A stretch of DNA of 64,000 nucleotides from the NCBI GenBank assembly GCA_963978895.1, contig OZ022242.1, positions 20,090,129 through 20,154,128 of the forward strand. Direction: 5' to 3'. The notes beneath the pieces were generated by a model that saw nothing but the letters and a program-made list of their open reading frames with translations, was not told the DNA's origin and ran no database searches. A program made the translations under genes and the position numbers. Positions 1 to 12,900 of this stretch are shown here, piece after piece. The first letter of the stretch is position 1. Every line of letters begins with the position of its first letter. This DNA is from Erpobdella octoculata (Eukaryota > Annelida > Clitellata > Hirudinida > Erpobdellidae).

Positions 1-1051
1 CAGAGTTAGAGTGAGATTTGAAAAAAACCCAGAAAAAATCATATAATACAGGTAGAAGTACAACACGATTAATTCTGTTTTATCAACAAGTGCTAAGTGC
101 TACACAAGAGATGAAAACGATGTTGATGATGACGATGATTGCAATAATGATAACAAAACACAGAGAGACGCGACCATAGAAATAAAAGAAAAGAATCGAA
201 GAAGAATAACTGTAACATTAACCTGTCTATGTTTTTGAAAATTGTTCCGAGTCCATTGCCGGGTGAAAAGTTTCGGAAATGGCAGTGCTAACACTTGAGC
301 CGGCGGGTGATAATATGCAGTAAACAAAAGAAAAAAAGATGGCGGAGCTGCAGTGGCGATGTCAGCTGTAGAAGTAGCAGAAGTTGGCGGGAAAATGGTA
401 ATAAGATTGTAGTGCAGTCGTTGCGGTTGATGAGGATCGAATAAGTGGCTTTGTTTATGGTGCTGCAGAGGAAATTTGTGGTATCTGTGGTAGACGTCGT
501 TGAAATGGAAATGGGCTTTATTGGATGTATTAATACTAATGTTCGTATTGGCACAGGTAATGTGCACGTTGTAATTTTAAACAGAGACAGTGGCGTCTTT
601 TTGCTACCAGTATAGGCGACTGGCAGCGGCAAGTACTAGCTGGTCGCCGGCTCTGGGAAACTGTTTATAATTACGACTTTTTGACTTAAAAGAAAGTCCG
701 AATGAACTGCTTCAGTGGATTTAAACGACTTCGAAGTTAATTACGCGTCATTTCGGACACTGTCCATTGATCGATGATAGATCATTAAATTAATCAATCA
801 GTTTGTTAGCGATCTTCTGCGCTCAATAACACCATAAAGTACACTTTATGACAACGCCGAAGATGCATGTCGACTCTTTATTCTTTTACGAATAACGAAT
901 CAGAGAATATTCTCCTAATCTTAACTGCTACTAAATATTTTTCCATGAATATTATTATTTTTCATCCGCCTCTCCCCCTCTTTTCTTTCTTTCTATTTTC
1001 TGGGGATTTCTAGTTGCTGTACTTTTAGTTTATTTTTCGCTCTTTTTTATT
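1..1051. other. 3' flank of the Hox gene
   Basis: Contains the probable 3' UTR, with candidate AATAAA signals on the minus strand at 1034-1029 and 882-877. Two overlapping minus-strand reading frames at 100-632 are low-complexity and show no recognisable domain. No other gene seen. Confidence 0.5.
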
Positions 1052-1105
1052 TTATCGAGCTTCTTTCTTCCACTTCATCCTTCGATTTTGAAACCAGATT
1101 TTGAC
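1052..1105 (-). CDS. Antp: Hox coding exon 3 (recognition helix, 17 codons and stop)
   Basis: After the acceptor ttgttttag at 1106-1107 the frame reads [17 protein letters not shown] and then TAA (1054-1052). This is homeodomain helix 3 with the invariant W48, F49, N51 and R53, so it completes the homeodomain. It is too short to be found by ORF length. The protein stops one residue after the homeodomain. A possible AATAAA signal lies 18 nt past the stop (1034-1029) and another at 882-877. Confidence 0.95.
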   Translation of the reverse strand, partial: VKIWFQNRRMKWKKEAR

Positions 1106-2526
1106 CTAAAACAAGATTTTATATTAACATACATTTATATCTATATAAATTATAATATGAGCATATTAATGATGACTTACTTGTCTCTCTGTGAGACATA
1201 GTTGATGAGAGATTTCGATTCTCCTCCTTCTTGTGAGATATTTATTGAAATGGAACTCCTTCTCCAATTCGAGAGTTTGGAATCTGGTGTAAGTCTGTCT
1301 GCCCCGCTTTCTGCTCAAACCTGGTAAAAAATGCCCATCATTAACAACTAAGTAGCAGTTATGTTTCAACTTATACATACAATATTAATGGATCTTTTGA
1401 AATAGTTTTTGTTTATCTTCAGCAGCGTCTTAGATTTCCTGCAATAACCAGACCCATACATAGTCAATAACCAATAAGTTAACTATGTTATTACATCTAA
1501 CGAATAGTAAACAAACGTTTTAAAACCTAACTTTCTAATTTTCAGAGGACATGGGAAGATGTATATGTAAGCTTGACCAACTAAATGGATTTATCCAAGT
1601 TTCCCAGGACTTCAGTATAACTATTATAAGCGAGCCTACTTTGCTATTGTTATTTCCGCCATCAGTACAATTTATGATTTTGCATGTATGTGTACAATAG
1701 TGTACATATTTTTCTTAACTGAAATATTTTGAACTATCCGAACGGTATTAGAAGCCGAAAGGCCCTTCTGTTTGAAAATAAATAAATAATATTGACACTA
1801 AAATGTGATTAATGATAAAATTTGGTTATATTGTCCATATACCTGTATGATGTGATCTTTTGTGTACGTTCTATGTTCGTTCTACTTCTTCTCAAATCTC
1901 AGCAAAAATCTAATCGTTTTAGCTCAATTCAATGTTACTGTCGAAAAACACTTACATTTAACGTATTGACAATATTGTAACTTTTTTGGTTTTTTTTAAG
2001 TTACTTTTTTTTGCTTTGATCAATGTTGTGGTCTTGAAGTCAGTCATGTGACTTACGCCATAATTAAAATTGTCAGAACAAAACATGGAAAAAAATTTTT
2101 GTTGACTGAACTTTAAGAATTCATCGAATTATGAAATAACAAATAATTCATCGCAGACAACCAAGTGGAGGTCAGTGGAGTTCAGCTAACGGGCAATTAT
2201 GAAGGTAATAAAGTTACCGCCAGGCAAGGAGTGGACGGGCGAGGGAGTGAAGGAATGTCGCAGGGTTACCTCGCCAGTGATCATTCACCAGGAATTCACC
2301 ATCTTTTTGCTCATAACCTCATTAAACCTCGTTCACAGGACATCATGAATCAACGACCGCAACCTCTGATCGCAAGCTCTGAACTTTGACCTTGGACCAG
2401 TTCGATGAATGGTTAGTGGTAGATGATCATTTTTTTCTCTCCTTCACACACAGACAAACACACACACATCCATATGAACATACACACATACACACGCGCG
2501 ATCCCCAAATAACCCCATCCCCACCT

Positions 2527-2591
<65 letters not shown>

Positions 2592-5500
2592 TCTCTCTCC
2601 CTGTTCTTTCTCTCTTCCTGTCTCACTCCATTTATAAAATTACCAACCAACCTGTTTTTTTTTTTTTTTATAAATTCTGCTTTAACTTCTTTATGACATG
2701 CTAATTAAAACACGCAAACTTACATGATGACATGCATTACCTGCTAATATAATAATTAGCATGTACTGTTTTGTTTGCTTATATGAATTGTTTATGACAT
2801 TTGCCGTCCAGACTTATTTGGTTGCTCTCTGATATTGCTAGAAAGCCAGCAGGAATGAAGGAACGCAGAAGCACCTGTATTTTTCTCGGCATTGATGATA
2901 AAAATAAATTTTCGTATAAGATGAAATGAAACGCACCTGGTATGAAACATCTGGCAATAATTAGTTCAAAGTCATGAGTTAGAAAGAGATGGAGAAAATA
3001 AGAAAGAATAGAGAGAGAAAGACAGGGAGAGACAGAGGGACAGGGAGAGACAGAGGGACAGGGAGAGACAGAGGGACAGGGATACAGGGAGAGACAGGGA
3101 GAGGGACTTCGTTAGAAAGAACTTAATTGAGAAAGATATTCGAAGAAAAAAAAGCATCAAACGATTTTTACGCTCTAATTTAATGTTTGGTTTTGAAAGA
3201 AAAATTCCGAAAGAAGGATGAAAGAAATTGGTCAAGGTGGTTATGATATCGATACATAACAAATAGTGAAAAAAGTAAGTAGAAAGAGTGCTTGGTTGTG
3301 TCTCAGTCATTAGAATGTGCATAAGGCGAGTGTCCGCTGCAATCGAATGGACACGAGGATGACGTGAAATTACACCATTAATCTCCTCCGCTTCCCAAAT
3401 ATCGATCTGCAAGGCCAAAAAAATGAATGGATGGATGTATGGCTTTTTGGATTGGTTGGAATGGTGATTGTATGCATGGAGTGGTGATTGTATGAATGGA
3501 ATGGTGATTGTATGAATTGAGTGGTGATTGTATGAATGGAATGGTGATTGTATGGATGGAGTGGTGATTGTATGAATGGAATGGTGATTGTATGGATGGA
3601 GTGGTGATTGTATGAATGGAATGGTGATTGTATTGAATGGAATTGTGATTGTATGATTGGAATGGTGATTGTATGATTGAAATGGTGATAGTATGAATGG
3701 AATTGTGATTGTATTGAATGGAATGGGGATTGTATGGAATGGAATAGTGATTGTATTGAATGGAATTGTGATAGTGATTGTATTGAATGGAATGGTGATT
3801 GTATGGATGGAATAGTGATTAAGTGATTATATGGATTGTTGAAAAATAACGGGAGATTAAATAGATATTAACTCGGTTCAAGAGATACGTTTAGGTGTGA
3901 TAGATCTGATGTTTTCGTTAAGCAGATTTAAAAATAGAATCAAGAAAAATGGAGAATATTTTATATTTATGTGGCAAAGTTCTTCTAACTAAACAACAGA
4001 AACGATGTTCATATTTTAACGAGGTTTTGTGAACTAACTGAAGATTATAATTAATTGTATTACTTCGTAGAATAAATAATTTCAGGTTGCCAAGTTCAAA
4101 CTGCAACTACAAATTAGAAATGTATTGTTGACCATCGCTTCATCATGGCTCTTCCCTTTCAAACTGAACATGCAGTAGGTTCAGGTTCGCCTATTTCGAT
4201 AATCCCTTGCTACTTACTCAGGCCGAATAACGTTTACAGTGGCATATTAGTATATAGGCATTTATGTTATTCAAAGAGAAACATAAATGCAAGGTGAAAT
4301 GCTTATAAAGTTTCAATAAAACCCATGGAGACAGATTATTCCATTCTAACTCCGCCTTGCTTTTGCAAGCCAGTTCCATGTCTTGTTAAAGGACAGTTAA
4401 AAAGATCAAATATGATCTACGACAGGAAGTACTTAAGTGCTTCCTACTTACAGCCATTTCAGTCTTAAAACATTTGGTGTAAAGGACTATGAACTATTAT
4501 TGAAAAAATAAACAATAAATTTATTCTATATTAACTTGGTCATACTAGGACCTTGGTCATACTAGGACAAATGATTTAAAAATTGACCAAGTTTTTATCA
4601 ACAACTATAGCTGTAGAAATTATTCGAAAGTAGTTTGAATTTTGGGCGGGTCAAATTAAATGTTTTGCGGGTCACGTGGTCACAAAATGGGCCGGTGTCC
4701 ATTTCTGAATAAATGACAGAAGTGACAGTCGAGTTGGATGAATTGAGGACGGATTATATGGAATGAATGGATGTGTGTTTGAATAGATGGATATGTTTGA
4801 ATGGATGAATGTGTGTTTGAATGGATGGATGTGTGATTGAATGGATGGATTTCATTTAAAAAGGACTGCATCATTTAAAAAGGACTGCGTCATTTAAAAA
4901 GGACTGCATCATTTAAAAAGGACTGCATCGTTTAAAAAGGACTGCATCATTTAAAAAGGACTGCATCATTTAAAAAGGACTGCATCGTTTAAAAAGGACT
5001 GCATCATTTAAAAAGGACCGCATCATTTAAAAAGGACTGCATCGTTTGAGGTTTTTGGTTTTGCATTCGACGTGCAGCTCGAAGTCAGCGTGGCAGGTAA
5101 CCATGGTAACAGAGTCGATGAGAAACTGTCGCGTAATTGCCTCTGACGGAGTTGTGTAATTAGGCACAAGAGAGATTCCGTGAGATAAATGGAAAAAGTT
5201 GAGAGAGAGAGAGAGCGAGAGAGAGAGAGAGAGATTCAATAGAAACAAATAAATCATGAAAAAATAAATTTTCTATATTACAGAAAATGGAAAAATATTA
5301 CCATGACATTGTCTCATTATTCCATACTTAAATTATCTGTGGTTATGACGATGATAATGATGACGGAGTTGAGAGAAGCAACAATACATGGCGTTACATA
5401 AAAAAACAATTGGACAAAAGAAAGGAAGTTGCCATTAATGGACGAAAAAAGTTTAAAAATACACAAGATGGCGTCGAAATAAAAATAAACCACTACGAAG

Positions 5501-5817
5501 GAGGATAAAGATGTGGAGAAGACAGGAGGAAGAAAGTTAAACAAAAAGGTAAAAAAATAAAAAGAGAAGAAGGAAGAAAACGGGAAGAGAAGTCGACCTT
5601 GGTCCTCTTTCATCCCGACATAATCTCTCCAGTCCAGGACCATCAAAACGAAGAGTCATTTTGCCAACATCAGAGAGAAAAAGAGATGTATCGAAGCTAA
5701 GAGAGAAGGAGAGAGAACAATCTAATTTCCAATCAGTCATCAATCAAACTGTTTTGTTCCCGCGGGTTCCTGAACTTATATCTCAAAATGTATATATATA
5801 TATATACATACACACAT

Positions 5818-5864
<47 letters not shown>

Positions 5865-7826
5865 TTTGAATATTTAAAATCGGAGCAGGTCAACAGAGAC
5901 TGCACCAGCCTTACTAGTCACTGGCCATCTAGTCGCAGATCAACTAGTCACTAGCTATAGTCACCGACATAACTAGTGTTGTTTGTATTAGTAATAAAAC
6001 CTGAAATATAGATTTAACAATTTATTGAATAGCTATTTTCTGACATTTTCCACATAGACATTATTTAAATGACAGTACAATATACTTGCTAAAAATTGTA
6101 TGAAGGAATTACTTCAGGTTTAATGTGTGCTTCTGCTACGTTAAAAACTAAAAGAAAATAAGAAAATTAATTGTTTAAAATGGAAGATTATCTGGTTTCT
6201 TTTGAAGGTTGAATCGATTTGTTAACAACAAAGATAATAAAAATTTTGCAGTTTTAATAGATTTCAGTTTGGCATGAAAATTTGATAATAGGTTAGAATT
6301 TTGTGTTCAAACTCCAATGAATTGATAAAATAAGGTAGATCAATCACGGATTTGGTACAAAAGTTCAATGATTGCTGACGTATTTCTGTACATTTCCCTT
6401 AATTTATCTGTTATGTCAGTATTATGTAAATCCCCTTTTTGGTTGGTTCTATTAAATCCTAAACAAATACTCATAGCATTAATTAACTTATAAAATGTTC
6501 TTCTATGTGCGGGTGTGCTCGCATACATCTTTCTCTCGCGTGCAAGCTGGCCTGGCGACAAGCTGGGAAACGATTACTTTGGAGACATTAGTTGGCCAGC
6601 GACTACTTGGACAGCGACTAGATGGGCTGGCGACTATTTGGTGACTGCGAGTTGACCCGGGTGCTTGCTTGGCGGTGACTGGTTGGACGTAACTGGAGTA
6701 GGAAATATATTCGCGTTAATATGTGGTAAATAATTGAAATTGATCTTATTTGTAGGTTCTTGAAACAATAAAAAAACAATGTTTAACTCAATAATATATT
6801 TACCCAGCAGCAATAAAGTTAAAGTTATCCATGTAGTTCTAGATATCTAGAACTACACGAGTTATCAAAACTCAAAACTATCATAGCCGAGTCTCATGTT
6901 TCCGAAGACCATAGGCGTAGGGCAAGCTGCATCGGGCGCCGTCAATGGGGCGCCCGAAAGAGGATTCAGGATTCAATGTATTCATATTCGAATAACTTTT
7001 TCAGGGAGGAAAAATGAAACGAAGGTTTGGAAAAGTGGCTTAAACTAACCCCCCCGGCCATCAAGGTTTTTTGGGTGGAAAAATAAAATGAGGGTGTGGA
7101 AACAAAATTTGAAAAGTGGCTCTGACTACACCGACCCAGGTCATCAGGTTTTTTGGGAACCAGAAGCAAAAGAGGTTATGCAGGGGGCGCAATTTTTGAG
7201 TTTTATCCCCGGGCGTAGAAGACCCTAGTTACGCCTCTGCCTAAGACATGGACGACTTCCTACGCAGCGTTTATTGGAGATGGTCGGTATAAAGTAGGGA
7301 GCCATTCGCCACGGGCTGTGCTATTGAAAGAGATGCAAAAGTTTTTTGGGTGACAAAATATGAAGAAAAGACAATAATTTGATTTTTACACCCAGTCCTC
7401 GAGCGGTCGGAACCCACCCTACGCCACTGCCATCGTACATTTTTTTCAAGCACATCTTACAAAGCTTGCTGGCACTTTGCCGTATTGACCAAACCAACCC
7501 ATTTCAACATACAAAGATTTTCTTCAACAGACACTCTGATTCCCAAATATTCCTCCATAACTGATTTTATTTATCAATCCTATCATAGTTTCTATAACAG
7601 TTTCTACTCTTTTTATCCAATGCTATCCACCAGATACGTCCTTCGATGAGCCATAGCAGCACAACCATTACTGGAAAAGATGGATGTCCTGGTAAAATGC
7701 ATGCCATCAGAAACTTGATCGATTCCCCGCTCTGACGTCTGCAATTAGCGTCACACACGCCGGGCAATTATTTTTAGCGCGCTATACAAATAAGCCAGCG
7801 ATATCGCTGTTTTTAAGCATCCTTTG

Positions 7827-7868
<42 letters not shown>

Positions 7869-8147
7869 CGCTCTCGCTCTTTCTCTCTCCTTTTTAGCCG
7901 TGTTAAGTTTTCAGTGCAACCAGCTTTAAATGTTTCTATTGCTTTGTTTGTTTACATTCGGCGCGTTGTTTTGCTTTGCTCGTTTGTGGCTTCGTCATGC
8001 TCTGTTTGCAATTCAATGCCATGTTTCTAAATTTAAGCATTAGTTTGAAAAATTATATTTGTGCTGTAATGTTTATAACTGTAATATTACAGTAATACTT
8101 TTATATAAATTATTATTTTTGGTATTCATCATTATCACCACCACCAC

Positions 8148-8178
<31 letters not shown>

Positions 8179-9112
8179 GTCGTTATTCATTACTATAACT
8201 ATCGCTATCATAAGGCATCCATTTCCACTAATCCTGTTATGAAACGACTGCCCAGTAAACAAACGCGTATGCAATCTGGAAAGAAACAAAATACAAGAAA
8301 TCACGCACAAGCACACACGATAACACACGCACACACGATAACACACAGTCAGCTGTTGGTGACTCGTCTTTTCAAAATGATTCAAACGTTCGAGTTTTTG
8401 AGAGAGAAAAATATATGACATATGAGCCAATATGATGTCTAAGATGTGTATACATGGGAACTATTTTTTTTATTAGATCTACTTATCAATGTAATTTATT
8501 ACAAATTTTATAGAAAACATATCCAATAAATGTATTTATGATTTTATTTCTTTATCATATTTAAATAAAGATTTTAAGTAGTTCTGAATTCATTTAATAA
8601 GGTCACTTTAAATATAGTTCAACATGCAAACAGTAAAATATATAATAGTTCCATCTGTTAAATATTTACTACTAAACTTTAAAATAGAGCAAATAATAAT
8701 AATTATTGTTATTATTATTATAAAGTTATTATTTTTTTTGTTTTTCAGGCAGCTGCACGAAACTGAAGAGGATAATGATGATAATGATGCTTCCAACTTC
8801 TCATCCACAAACAGTTAAACATTTCCTCTTTCTATGCCCGTCCTTGCAACAATCGCGTGTGAAAACTAAAAATATTACGTTAAGTAACAAATTCTTTTCG
8901 TCTCCAGTAATAAAAAATAATTTTGTCGACGTAATTTGACTTACTGTTGGAATGGAAGAAGAAGGCGGAAAAATTGCAATAAAAGGATTTAAAGTAATGA
9001 GTAATAACTAAATAACTAATTCAATGTTTCAAATGAATTCTTAACAAATAATTGTCACATAACATTAGGTTTCACAACTGATAGGTCGAGTTGGAATACA
9101 AGTCACACACAC

Positions 9113-9160
<48 letters not shown>

Positions 9161-9840
9161 CAGTGTGGAAGGATTAGCACGATAACGTAAGATTCTTCTG
9201 TTCACAACTCGGTGTTATAAAATTATTCCAAATATTCGCCACTCATAGCTTCTTTCCCAGTTCGGCAAGCGACCGATCGGAGCGCAACCTAGCTCCAATT
9301 ACTCCGGCGAATTAGGTTCGATTCCCAATGGAGTTTTTGACGCACGAAAGAATAAGCCAGTGACTACAGAAAGAATAAGCAATGTGAATTGAAGAAAAGA
9401 CGGACGGACCACTGGGGTCGACGGACGGATGGAAAGACGCGGGGAAAAGAAATTGGGGACAGTCAGTCATTGTGAGAGAGCTAATAGCCTCATCGACTAA
9501 CCGCTACGCCGTGATAGCGCGCGCATTATGTGGTCTAGACACTTGAACGATCACTACCCCCATGGAGCGTAATTAATACGAGTGGAAAAAAATGGAAAAA
9601 GAAAAATTAGGCCATTAGAAATGAAAGACAGACAGGGACATTGAGACGATCAAAGAGATATATATTATTATAGATATATATATAGTAAGAGAATGAAGAG
9701 ATGCATGGAATTGCATCGGCAAGACAATGGTTGGCAATCAATTATATCACAGAATAGAACCATTTAGCGCTATGTCGAAGCTCGCTAACCAAATACAGCT
9801 AACATTACAAAAACAACCTATCTCTCATTCTCCTTGTCCC

Positions 9841-9924
<84 letters not shown>

Positions 9925-12900
9925 ATATCACTCTATTTGTTACTTTGAAGTTGTAATTAGGACTTTTGTTTGTATAATTTTGATATATTGAATTCTTTAG
10001 AATGCAACACTTAACGAGCACACACAACATTCGAAACAATACCTTTTCATAATATGCTATCAGAACAATAAAGAGCGCTTTTAATAGTTTTGCTGGCTCG
10101 TGCGCGTCTGCCGGCTTTTTTTAAATAAAAAAGTAAATAAAATTGTTTCCATGTATTATAGTTGTTCTTGTTGTTGTTATTATTAATTGTATTATTAGTA
10201 TTGGTTATTAATTATTTTTTACAGGAAATCTTGAAAATGCTTGAGCAGATCTCATCACCTTATCATGGTAAGAAAGCAAGAGACCAAGGTGGACTAAGCG
10301 AAATACTAAAGATTCTGAGTGCTCTTCTTCTCTAATTTTCATCAAAGGAAATAGAAAACAAATATCAATATAAATTAGAAAAATGATTAAAAAATTGAAA
10401 GAAAGGCACAACGGCGAAAGTAAATGACTGATGGATGAGACTGTATGGATGATCACTCAAAACAATCGTTCCTATTTCAATGCATCTTCCATACTATCTC
10501 AATGGAGCTCAGCCAATCAAAATAACAATAAAAACACATTATTTTGTTGGTCTACAAAATAATTTCACATTTATAAGATTTTGTTTAAAAGCGCTAAAAA
10601 ATAACAAATTTATCAAACCATTTTCTGTGTTAGCTTGATAAATAAAAACTATTTCTCAACTAAATCGAGTACATTTGTGAAATTATCAATTGATTTATTT
10701 CAATATTTTTCAACAGATATTGTTGAAAAAAAATAGCTATAAAATGAGTTCATCGACATTTTTTAAAATTTACTGCTCAAACTTGCGCTTCCTGGAATAT
10801 GTGGAATAACTAACAGCAGCAGAAGACATTACTGCAACCTAACATCTCTGATCTTCATTTCTTTCAGGCCTTGCTGGAATATCTCCCACTCTTTCCCACT
10901 CATTGATTCAAGATTCTCAGAAAACCAATTCAAATAGGAGAACATGTAGTAGCACGTTGTTATCCTGCGTGTAAGGTTTTTAAAAATAACAAGCATATTG
11001 GCGGCCAACAAGAGAACTTTCCATGTTTTAGGGTTCAATAATTTCATTGAGTGTTCAAACTCTGAATGCCTAATGGGCCGTCAAAATGGTGGAGCATTAA
11101 GGATCAGTTTTCAACTTTGCCGTAGTGGAAAGTCTTTTGTTAGGTTCACAATTTTTAAATCGACAAAAATTCACCACTCCAAAAATTGACCTTAGTACCA
11201 AAAACCATCAACTAAAGAAAAAGTAGACAACAAATGTGTTGCAGATAAATGTAATGAAAAAGAAAACAACAGAAATGATTCACCATAGATGAATAAGCAG
11301 AAGCAGCCGATGTAACTTTCCTGGTAGGGAGTAAGCTGAGAATCAGCTGGAAATCTTATTTATTTCTTCATGATTAATTGCGATGAATTTGTATAAATCA
11401 TTGGTCAAATAGAGGATTATTATGGCCTAAGCGTACTGCAATAAAAGTTCCACACACTGCCCACAAGTGGCCGGCCAATGCATCCCAACCCGCTAAAATT
11501 AGAATGAAAACGTTGAAAAACTGCCGCCATAGACAGTCTGTCGTTCTCCCTCTCGTTACCTTTTTAGTTAAATAGCAATCTTTGAACACATGGAATACTA
11601 TTAAATTATTTTATCTTATAGTTCAATGTTTTATAAATATCTTCCAAATTGAAGAAAAAATTTGATAGTGGGAATGTGACATATCAGCAGACAAGCAATC
11701 AGTCAGTCTCCTTCTCATTCTATTGCCATGGCACACATGCACACCATATTCTTAATGTTTGGTTTATTTCTCATTAAAATACTCTTTGTTGTACGCGTTG
11801 AACGCATAAAAAACTGGAAAATGTTTATAATCCCTCGTTGATTTTTGTAAACTACGAAAAAAATATAAAAGAAAATAAATCCTGCCTTGATGGGACTTCA
11901 TCCAAGGAAACATCGGCTGAACATTGGCTCCCTCTTCTGTCGCGTCTTCTTCCTCGCCATCGTCATCAACACCTCCACCGTCGGCACCACAACCACCATC
12001 TTCGCTATCGCTAGAACCACAAGTTTTGCTTTTTTCTACGCCTCCACTGTCCTCCTGCGCTTGCTGAGGGCCACCGCTCAAGGCGATGGCCATCGGTGGG
12101 GGGCTTCGTGAGTCGCTGTCAAAAACGCTGGACGAGCCGTCATCGCGACCACCCTTAGCCGATACTCCGTCACTTCCTATTTCCGAACCGAGGTTGTTGT
12201 CGCTGAGGTGGTGGAATGAATCTACGTTGTTGTTGGTTTCACCAGTCCCTCCAAAATCTCTCATAAGCTGCACCTTTTGGCGGTTCTTCGGCATGCTGGG
12301 AATCGTTTTGCCGGTTGCACATTTTTGCATCTGACTGGTTGTAAAGTCTTCGTTTTCCGGTTTGATCCCGTTCAGCGGCGGCTGTTGGTGACTCGACAGC
12401 TGTGAGCCGTTCTGCATTCTCTGCATCTGCTGTTGCTGCTGCTTTATCTGCTGCATGTCACTATTCTCTTCGGACGTGAAGGGTCTGTGGTTGATGACGC
12501 AGCTGCCACTACTGGCACTCATCTGACCTGCATCAATAGCAGCCGTTTTGGAGCCTGACGAACCATGCTTTTGCTGACCGCTGCCAAAATACTTATTGTT
12601 GGTAGTTGTCAAGGACGACGTTGATGACGTCAACGACGACGAATTGGAATTAGAGTTAGAAAGGGGCGGAGATGAACTAAGCTCATTAGCCGAGTGGCCG
12701 AGTCCGTTGCCGCTGCCGTTCAAATGACCAGTCATGGATGAGCTGCGAATGAGTTGTTGACTACTACCACCACTTGCTGAAAGCTGTTGGTGGTGGCCGT
12801 GACCACCGTATCGGCTAGCTGAATTTGATGCAGCTAAACCAGCGCCGTAACCAGCGGATCCCATATAACGAGAGTCCTCTAAAAGAGGTGAGTGCTGGAA

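Larger units (their letters stand above)
1321..11885 (-). other. 10.6 kb first intron of the Hox gene
   Basis: Separates the hexapeptide exon from the homeobox exon. It holds (CT)n tracts at 2531-2588, 7828-7865 and 9846-9922, and minisatellites at 3020-3100, 3450-3835 and 4850-5046. It also has TA/CA tracts near 5790-5858 and 9103-9160, hAT-like relics at 6910-7427, a palindrome at 6830-6859 and a tRNA-like B-box at 9315. I saw no additional coding exon in it. The remainder is unremarkable AT-rich DNA. Confidence 0.8.

Noticed and set aside
100..632. Overlapping minus-strand frames beyond the Hox stop codon
   Set aside because: Thr/Ser/Leu-rich low-complexity translations of unremarkable sequence. 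Two phases are open at once and there is no domain.
5096..5115. GGTAACCATGGTAAC palindrome-like word
   Set aside because: Only a 6-bp core is inverted and no flanking direct repeat is present, so it does not belong with the micro-palindromes.
10829..11189. Two opposed frames of 63-72 codons with an unbiased amino-acid mix
   Set aside because: They look protein-like, but I recognise no domain, and neither has start or splice context. A protein search could change this.
11764..11885. Last 40 codons of the exon 1 open frame
   Set aside because: They follow the hexapeptide with no homeodomain and are hydrophobic and AT-coded. Splicing at 11886 gives a proper Hox protein instead.
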